The position numbers and the translations under genes are program-made. This document shows positions 59,318 through 64,000 of a DNA stretch of 64,000 nucleotides, in pieces (position 1 is the stretch's first letter; each line of letters begins with the position of its first letter). A model generated the notes under the pieces. The model was not told where the DNA came from. It searched no databases and saw only the letters and a list, made by a program, of their open reading frames with translations. Source of the stretch: Farysia itapuensis (taxonomy: Eukaryota; Basidiomycota; Ustilaginomycetes; Ustilaginales; Ustilaginaceae); contig JALBYC010000009.1 of NCBI GenBank assembly GCA_023212645.1, positions 124,001-188,000 of the forward strand, given 5' to 3'.

Positions 59318-60421
59318 ATGCCTTCGCGTCTCCATCTGCCGCTGAATAGCCTGCAATACTGTGCTGCGCCCATGGTCAATCAGTCAGACCTGCCGTTCCG
59401 TCTACAAACAGTGCAGCATGGTGCTACTTCTACATGGACCCAGATGTTTCTTGCGAGTGAAATCAACAGTAGCTTAGAAACACTTCAGACGCTTTCGAAA
59501 AGCCTTGAGCTGGGCCGCGACAGTGAACTCAACCGAATACGTAATACAAGCAATGGTGAGTACGAACGTCGTGCTCCTCAAATCGTGCAATTAGCCAGCA
59601 ACGATGTCAACGAGCTCGTGTCGGCCGCCAGAGCAGTCGCGCCACTGGCGGATGCCATAGATCTCAACTTGGGCTGTCCACAACGACATGCAGAGCTAGG
59701 AGGGTATGGTGCCTATTTGCTGCCCAAGCATCACTGGCCAAAAGTCACCGAAATGGTTTCCTCTTTAGTACAAGCTGTTGATCTCCCAATCACTACCAAG
59801 ATCCGCCTGACTGTCCCAAAAGAACAGACAGCAGACTTGGCGGTTCAGCTATCGCTTGCAGGCAGTAGCTTGGTCACAGTGCATCCGCGATTTGCGTCAT
59901 CTGTGCGTAGACGCAAAGGGCTTGCCGATCTCGAAATGGTCAGCAAAGTCAGCAGCGCACTTAGCGAACATGGCCTACTTCGGCACCGAGATTCTCCACA
60001 AGGGGACACTGCCGTCGTCAGCAACGGCAATGTGCAATCTTGGTCCGATGTACACGCGAACATTTGCAAAACGAATGCTTCAGGTGTCATGGTCGGCGAG
60101 ACGTTACTCGAGAATCCAGCGTTGTTTGGCGCGTCAGTCAGCTCTCTGCACGCTCTCACGCCGGACGAGCTTGCATGCGAGTATATTGCTATAAGACAGG
60201 ATTGCACGATAGACGCTCCGCTCTCAACGGTCAAGCAGCATCTCAAACACATTCTCATTCCTCAGTGTGCACATCATCCAGCGCAGCACAAAGAGCAAGT
60301 GGCAACATCGCATCGTCAGCGAAGCCTCTTAGCAGCTAAGATCGGCGCAATTAATTCGGAAAGCGACCTACTCGCATTCCGAGACACACTCGCCAGCACT
60401 GGACTCAATCTTGACACATGA
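59318..60421 (+). CDS. tRNA dihydrouridine synthase (Dus1/Dus4 type)
   Basis: A single exon encodes 367 residues. Dus enzymes are FMN-dependent TIM-barrel reductases converting uridine to dihydrouridine in tRNA D-loops. Signatures are CAAPMVNQSDLPFRL (first strand, Dus1-like), APQIVQLA, LNLGCPQRHAELGGYGAYLL with the catalytic cysteine (CPQR and GYGA resemble Dus4), ITTKIRLT, and VSNGNVQSW (FMN phosphate region). The usual HGR in the next strand is HPR here (TVHPRFASS). The first ATG is used. The assignment to Dus1 or Dus4 is unclear because the N-terminus looks Dus1-like and the centre mixed. No Cys-rich or RNA-binding extension is present. Confidence 0.87.
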   Translation: MPSRLHLPLNSLQYCAAPMVNQSDLPFRLQTVQHGATSTWTQMFLASEINSSLETLQTLSKSLELGRDSELNRIRNTSNGEYERRAPQIVQLASNDVNELVSAARAVAPLADAIDLNLGCPQRHAELGGYGAYLLPKHHWPKVTEMVSSLVQAVDLPITTKIRLTVPKEQTADLAVQLSLAGSSLVTVHPRFASSVRRRKGLADLEMVSKVSSALSEHGLLRHRDSPQGDTAVVSNGNVQSWSDVHANICKTNASGVMVGETLLENPALFGASVSSLHALTPDELACEYIAIRQDCTIDAPLSTVKQHLKHILIPQCAHHPAQHKEQVATSHRQRSLLAAKIGAINSESDLLAFRDTLASTGLNLDT

Positions 60422-60509
60422 TCCGCACTCGTGCAATCCAAAAGTAACCTGTGCTTTGCTTTCGAAGATGATGAGAGAATGACTACGGAGACGGACAGAG
60501 GAACAGAGA

Positions 60510-63284
60510 TCAGGGGTAGTACGCTGGTGTGCGACCGCCGTCAGTATATGGGTTGTAGGCCGGTGTACGGCCGCCGTCTCCCATAGGTTTGTAGGCCGGT
60601 GTTTTGCCGCCGTCGCCATACGGGTTGTACGCGGGTGTTTTGCCGCCGTCGCCGTAAGGGTTATAGGCTGGTGTTTTGCCTCCATCGGCATATGGATTGT
60701 ATGCTGGTGTCTTGGCTCCTGCTGCGCCGTAGCCGCCTGCAGTAGCAGAAACGGCCGCGGGCTGAGAGTAGTTGTCATACCCACCCGTTGAGCCGTATGG
60801 TGCACCTGCAGAAGCGGGCTGCGATCCACCGTACGGATTGTAAGGTGCTCCACTCGACGATGCGGACGGATCGGACGAGGCGTATGGGTTGAAGGAGTTG
60901 TTTCTCGGGGCACCACCGCCGTATGCTGAAGTCAGCTTCGTGCTTCTGCCGGTGTGCGGATCTTTCTCCACAAGCCAGTCCAGGCTGACGGTGATCGGTT
61001 TGGGCACCGACTGTAGTTCAATTCTTGCCATGTTGCCGGTCGTCTCTGTGATACGACCGCGATAGGTCTTGTAAGGTCCTCTGACGATCGCAACGAGCTT
61101 TCCGGCGTGAATGTCGCGACCTCCAATTCGACGAACACCTTCGACGCGAACGTCGTTGGCTCCGCCGCCAAGACTAGCAAGCGCTGGATTCATCTTGGAC
61201 AGATCGCCACCTTCCTTCTTGGTCGAGACACTCTTTGGCGCAAGAGGCTCGAGTGTGCGCGCACGAGCGACAAACACACCGCCGTTCTGCGTGTACTCGC
61301 GATTGTGAAGGAAGGCAATCATGGACTGGTAGACGTGAAGTACCTGACCCTGGCGCATGCGGGAGAATTGGCCCGCAGTCTCCTTCACCATGTCACCTGC
61401 TCGAATCTCGTTTCCATCGTGATCAAGCGCAAAAGCTCTGCTGGTGTCCTTCTTGTTGCTAATTTGATGTGGCTTGACGGAAACAACCTGTCCAGTCTGA
61501 TCTAGGACTTTGAAACTCTCTCGCTCGATGTTGAAGATGATACCAACAGTCTGGGCGTCAAGCTGGACCAGGTTGTGCAGTTCATAGCCACTGATCACGT
61601 TGACACCAGATCCTACTTCGGCAGCTTGTCGAATGTCTTTGGAGAACACGGAGACTTCCAGCATGGACAAATCGGACAGGAACGTAGTTACGTTGTCTTC
61701 GACCTTGACGACCAGACCGGTCTCGTCAGCATGCTTGCCCGACATTACCTTGATATGGTCGCCGGGGGTGAATCGTTTTCGGATACTGCGGGCTTGCACT
61801 TCGACAACCTGATCCATGAGATCCTCGTGCTCGAGCTGAATGGTCACGACTTCTCCGTTGATGGCTTTGACCGAACCGTAGACGCCTGCCTGCTCTCCCT
61901 CGAAGATCTCGACCTGATCCTTTGGCTGGATTGTGGCTTCTGTTGCCTTTTTGCTGGCGTCGGCAATCATGCTCAGATCGACGGGTCTCAGCATACCGTC
62001 CTCGGTTGCTTTCTCGCCGGCAAACTTGGTGACTTCGTCCAGGGTGGGATTGACGTTCTCGGTAATAATACCGGTAACACGGACGTCCTTCTCTAGGTAT
62101 CCATCTTTGTAGCTGTCGTTTTGGAAGACCCATGTCGAGCCTCGCTTAGTGGGAGTGTCTCGTGGGTAGGCTTTCTGTACTTCTTCTGGGTTAAAGAAGC
62201 GCTGTGGGGGACGGAAGGCCACTGTAGCGGACATGCCGCCAGCACCCTTCTTTCGCTTGCGACCCAGGCTGTCGGTGTAGATGCCGCTATCCTTGGGACT
62301 GAGGTCAATTCGAGGAATGATCTGAAGACCAACTTCTTCGCCGTTTTCCGATACGTCAATGACTCTTGCCAGATCACCGGCATATTTGCCTCTCTTGATG
62401 CGAACCCAGCCGCCTGCCTGGATTTCGTTCTGTACTTTTTGCAGTTTGAGCAAGTCAGCCATCTCGGCAATGGGGACGAGGTACAGTGATGTACTTTGGC
62501 GGGCGTAGACGCCTGCAAGACCGTTGCATGCCTTGATCACATCGTCTCCTCGTCTTGCTTCGACGTAGACTTTGCCGGGGATAGTGTCTCGGCAGAAAGC
62601 TGAGATAATCTTCATCGGATTTGAGGTGAAGTTTTCAGCCATCGCTTTCCTCACCAAAGTCATGACGATATCCCGCTCTCTCCCTGGCTTGCACGGCACA
62701 CCCCACAGACTGGGATCCTCCACCGAGGGCATCAAAAGACGCTGTGGCACCTCGGCGTAGTCAGACTGAGCCGCGTATCGTGCTGATCGACCGTATCGTT
62801 GGCGCAATTCCTCAGCAAGTGCTTCTGCATTGGTATCCTCTTCCTGTCTTCGGAAACGATCCAGGCGCTGATTGTCGACGGCAGCACGGCGCTGGATGTC
62901 CTCGGTGTCGTCAGGAATATCTTCATCGATGAATCCGTCTTCCCGTGCTAGCTCCTCTTCTTCCTCGTCAACGTCCTCTTCGTCATCGTCTACCTCGGCT
63001 TCGACATCGAGGAAACGGTTGCGTTTTTGTTTCTTGGCTCGTCGACGAGACCCTCGCGGATCCTCGTCATCGTCATCTTCCTCATCCTCATCTTCGTCTT
63101 CTTCGTCCTCATCTTCTTCAGCTTCTTCATCGTCTTGCTCGTCGTCCTCGGCAAAAGGGTCAGCCCTTCGCTGTGTGGGCGCCGATCCGGTGGGTTCATT
63201 GCGTGAAGGTGCTTCATCTTCGCCGTCACTGAGGACAGGTTGAGGTTTTTCGTCCTCATCTTTGAGGTTCCTGATGTCTGCCAT
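60510..63284 (-). CDS. SPT5: transcription elongation factor Spt5
   Basis: A single exon encodes 924 residues from the ATG at 63284 (the frame is open further upstream but MADIRNLKDED is the plausible start). After an extremely acidic N-terminus (residues about 20-120) come the NGN domain (SLWGVPCKPGRERDIVMTLV to NGLAGVYARQS), then several KOW motifs (GGWVRIKRGKYAGDLARVID, VEIFEGEQAGVYGSVKAING, HIKVMSGKHADETGLVVKVE, KLVAIVRGPYKTYRGRITET). The C-terminus has six copies of a 12-residue TPAY repeat. Spt5 with Spt4 forms DSIF, which keeps RNA polymerase II processive. The CTR is a substrate for Cdk9/Pmk-type kinases and recruits capping enzyme (family knowledge). Confidence 0.96.
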   Translation of the reverse strand: MADIRNLKDEDEKPQPVLSDGEDEAPSRNEPTGSAPTQRRADPFAEDDEQDDEEAEEDEDEEDEDEDEEDDDDEDPRGSRRRAKKQKRNRFLDVEAEVDDDEEDVDEEEEELAREDGFIDEDIPDDTEDIQRRAAVDNQRLDRFRRQEEDTNAEALAEELRQRYGRSARYAAQSDYAEVPQRLLMPSVEDPSLWGVPCKPGRERDIVMTLVRKAMAENFTSNPMKIISAFCRDTIPGKVYVEARRGDDVIKACNGLAGVYARQSTSLYLVPIAEMADLLKLQKVQNEIQAGGWVRIKRGKYAGDLARVIDVSENGEEVGLQIIPRIDLSPKDSGIYTDSLGRKRKKGAGGMSATVAFRPPQRFFNPEEVQKAYPRDTPTKRGSTWVFQNDSYKDGYLEKDVRVTGIITENVNPTLDEVTKFAGEKATEDGMLRPVDLSMIADASKKATEATIQPKDQVEIFEGEQAGVYGSVKAINGEVVTIQLEHEDLMDQVVEVQARSIRKRFTPGDHIKVMSGKHADETGLVVKVEDNVTTFLSDLSMLEVSVFSKDIRQAAEVGSGVNVISGYELHNLVQLDAQTVGIIFNIERESFKVLDQTGQVVSVKPHQISNKKDTSRAFALDHDGNEIRAGDMVKETAGQFSRMRQGQVLHVYQSMIAFLHNREYTQNGGVFVARARTLEPLAPKSVSTKKEGGDLSKMNPALASLGGGANDVRVEGVRRIGGRDIHAGKLVAIVRGPYKTYRGRITETTGNMARIELQSVPKPITVSLDWLVEKDPHTGRSTKLTSAYGGGAPRNNSFNPYASSDPSASSSGAPYNPYGGSQPASAGAPYGSTGGYDNYSQPAAVSATAGGYGAAGAKTPAYNPYADGGKTPAYNPYGDGGKTPAYNPYGDGGKTPAYKPMGDGGRTPAYNPYTDGGRTPAYYP
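60513..60713 (-). repeat. Spt5 CTR: 36-bp coding tandem repeats
   Basis: Six near-identical 36-bp units encode KTPAYNPYGDGG and variants (RTPAYNPYTDGG, KTPAYKPMGDGG) and end in RTPAYYP plus stop. In fission yeast the corresponding unit is a TPAWN nonapeptide; here the unit is longer and has Tyr for Trp. Confidence 0.9.
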
Positions 63285-63766
63285 GGTGTGTCGATGCGTT
63301 GCGGGGCAAGCAGACGGGGGAGAGAAGCAAGGGCCACGCGTTTGTGACGCCGTTGATGGAGAAGGTGCCAGTCGAGCGCAAATCTCAAAATCAAGCTGGC
63401 TCAGTCTGGAAGATCGTGATCGATCGGGACACCGATCGGGTGATCTATGGCCGCTTTGCCGCAACCAACGGCACTTGCTTTCGTCAGATCATGAAGTGCC
63501 AAGCGAGGCCGCCTGAATTGCTGTTAGCTTGCAACAAGTCAAGCATCCTTGATTTGCGAGCGACCGTTCCCTGCATCTGATGTACAGAGGAAGGTTGGCG
63601 GCTGGTGGTATGTAACCATTACCTGATATTGTGGTGCGCTGCCAATTCTGAGGCGCAAAGCAAAAAAAGCATTTTGCGCGTGCAGTGAGTGATTTCTTCT
63701 AAATTCTTCTCCTCGACCGCTTCTCAGCATCATCCTTTCTCGTTCCCAGTCTTCATCCCTATTCAG
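63285..63766. promoter_or_regulatory. divergent promoter SPT5/mitochondrial EF-Tu
   Basis: 482 bases. The EF-Tu side ends in a pyrimidine-rich leader (CTCAGCATCATCCTTTCTCG). Small frames (for example 63299-63580) lack domains. No clear TATA box. Confidence 0.45.
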
Positions 63767-64000
63767 ATGAGTCTTCTTCGATCCCAAGCGCCGCGATCCG
63801 TTGCCAGATCTCTGGCCGGTCACAAGGCTGTCGTTGCTGCTACTCCTGTTGCTGCACGATCTTTCGCTACACGATCCAACAATGTTTCCACTTTGTTGAG
63901 TCGTGCGCGAGTCTGTGCTTCTCGGGTCCCTCAGCTGCCTCTTGCTGTTCAGGCTCGAGGGTACGCCGCAGAATCGGCCAAGTTTGAGCGAAACAAGCCG
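63767..64000 (+). CDS. TUF1: mitochondrial elongation factor Tu, 5' part only
   Basis: The frame starts at the ATG at 63767 and is cut by the window end after 78 codons. The first 65 residues are an Arg/Ala/Ser-rich mitochondrial presequence (MSLLRSQAPRSVARSLAGHK). It continues RGYAAESAKFERNKP, which is the start of the EF-Tu G domain: in EF-Tu the segment KFERNKPH leads into the P-loop. EF-Tu brings aminoacyl-tRNA to the mitochondrial ribosome. The rest of the gene lies beyond the window, so introns cannot be judged. Confidence 0.85.
   Translation, partial: MSLLRSQAPRSVARSLAGHKAVVAATPVAARSFATRSNNVSTLLSRARVCASRVPQLPLAVQARGYAAESAKFERNKP

Overview
The window is nuclear DNA of a basidiomycete fungus, most likely a smut (Ustilaginomycotina, probably near Ustilago/Sporisorium/Moesziomyces). 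This is inferred from tightly packed single genes on both strands, mostly with 0-1 short introns (about 55-115 nt, GT...AG, branch sites like CTGAC), serine/alanine/glutamine-rich disordered extensions, and typical fungal proteins (two-exon Sec61-beta, Mrp10, Spc7/KNL1, Fox2 with two dehydrogenase units). The species cannot be fixed from the sequence alone. I recognise 31 protein-coding genes; two are cut by the window edges. I saw no tRNA, rRNA, transposon, CRISPR array or viral insertion.

Layout. 1-9.5 kb: partial SQD2-like glycosyltransferase, Elongator subunit Elp6, WRAP73, splicing factor Rsd1/RBM39, tubulin cofactor B and a GNAT acetyltransferase. 10-16 kb: an unknown disordered protein, Sec17/alpha-SNAP, an unknown secreted protein and an ELO elongase. 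16.6-29.2 kb: pyruvate kinase, AlkB-type dioxygenase, a two-AN1 zinc finger protein of the ZFAND2/AIRAPL type, a secreted carboxylesterase, complex I subunit NDUFB11, a tandem-PH protein and an Mmt-type mitochondrial metal transporter. 29.4-41.1 kb: peroxisomal multifunctional enzyme Fox2, a secreted cutinase-fold protein with a long repetitive tail, and a large Sec7-PH Arf exchange factor. 41.5-50.1 kb: an unknown coiled-coil protein, APC/C subunit Apc5 (14 exons), a hotdog thioesterase and the KEOPS kinase Bud32. 51-64 kb: a GPI-type fasciclin protein, Sec61-beta, Mrp10, Spc7, a Dus enzyme, Spt5 and the start of mitochondrial EF-Tu.

There is no obvious operon or secondary-metabolite cluster; most genes are housekeeping and are arranged as divergent pairs with short shared promoters (WRAP73/RSD1, TBCB/GNAT, PYK/ALKBH2, SPC7/DUS, SPT5/TUF1) or convergent pairs. 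By theme: cell division (WRAP73, Apc5, Spc7, tubulin cofactor B), tRNA modification (Elp6, Bud32, Dus), transcription and splicing (Spt5, Rsd1), mitochondria (NDUFB11, Mmt, Mrp10, EF-Tu), secretion (Sec17, Sec61-beta, Sec7 GEF) and four secreted or surface proteins (carboxylesterase, cutinase-like, fasciclin, unknown).

The most unusual objects are the cutinase-fold protein with duplicated, dibasic-site-flanked Gly-rich modules; a possible alternative splice form of the AN1 protein that adds a CaaX box; a Fox2 without a visible peroxisomal targeting signal; and the unusually intron-dense APC5 gene. Intron boundaries were read by eye from splice consensus, frame and family similarity, so they remain predictions.
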